13,940 nt of DNA from Deltaproteobacteria bacterium (lineage in GTDB: Bacteria; Desulfobacterota; DAOWNY01). Below are positions 13,893-13,940 of the stretch, in pieces. Below the pieces are notes generated by a model. It searched no databases and had not been told where the DNA came from. It worked only from the letters and a program-made list of their open reading frames with translations. The first letter of the stretch is position 1. Every line of letters begins with the position of its first letter. Made by a program: the position numbers and the translations under genes. Location of the stretch: contig DAOWNY010000020.1 in the NCBI GenBank assembly GCA_030642325.1, positions 1-13,940 of the forward strand. Direction: 5' to 3'.

Positions 13893-13940
13893 ACCCAATT
13901 CGGAAGACATGATGTTTAATATTTTATTCGGGAAAGGATT

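Overview
The window looks like a piece of a moderately AT-rich bacterial chromosome. The order ilvB-ilvN-(gap)-psd-pssA-leuA-leuC is the one I associate with Desulfobacterota (Geobacter, Syntrophobacter and relatives), where ilvC normally sits between ilvN and psd, and leuD follows leuC. I therefore infer a Desulfobacterota-like host. That inference rests on remembered gene order, not on a marker gene.

Layout. On the minus strand at the left edge are rpmB (ribosomal protein L28) and, just upstream of it, a plausible 47-residue small ORF. The plus strand then carries a biosynthetic run to about 7.4 kb: ilvB and ilvN (acetolactate synthase), psd and pssA (the two steps making phosphatidylethanolamine, overlapping by 4 bp), then leuA and leuC (leucine branch), closed by a good intrinsic terminator at 7459-7496. 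After a 480-bp gap holding a dispersed repeat come ilvC, an 800-bp gap of repeats and a broken gene, a Na/Pi-cotransporter-family gene, and guaB (IMP dehydrogenase). The last 980 bp holds a second, inverted copy of the dispersed repeat, a frameshifted HepT/DUF86-type gene and REP-like hairpins.

The genes work together as follows. IlvBN makes acetolactate or acetohydroxybutyrate, IlvC reduces and isomerises it, and LeuA and LeuC start the leucine branch. IlvD, LeuD, LeuB and the aminotransferase are not in the window. Psd and PssA turn CDP-diacylglycerol plus serine into phosphatidylethanolamine. The transporter and GuaB are close enough (33 bp) to be cotranscribed.

The main oddities are: (1) IlvC is of the Bacteroidota/fungal-like type (GYGVQGP motif), not the usual bacterial one, and is displaced from its expected slot; (2) leuC has no leuD after it; (3) a 90%-identical repeat of about 125 bp (weaker similarity to about 155 bp) lies in opposite orientations on both sides of the ilvC-transporter-guaB segment; (4) the gaps contain two decayed genes, a four-helix-bundle (S23-like) ORF and a HepT-like toxin gene, among REP/MITE-like palindromes. 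I see no CRISPR array, tRNA, rRNA or intact mobile-element gene. No wholly new system is convincingly visible. The repeat pair and the xenologous ilvC are the strongest leads.
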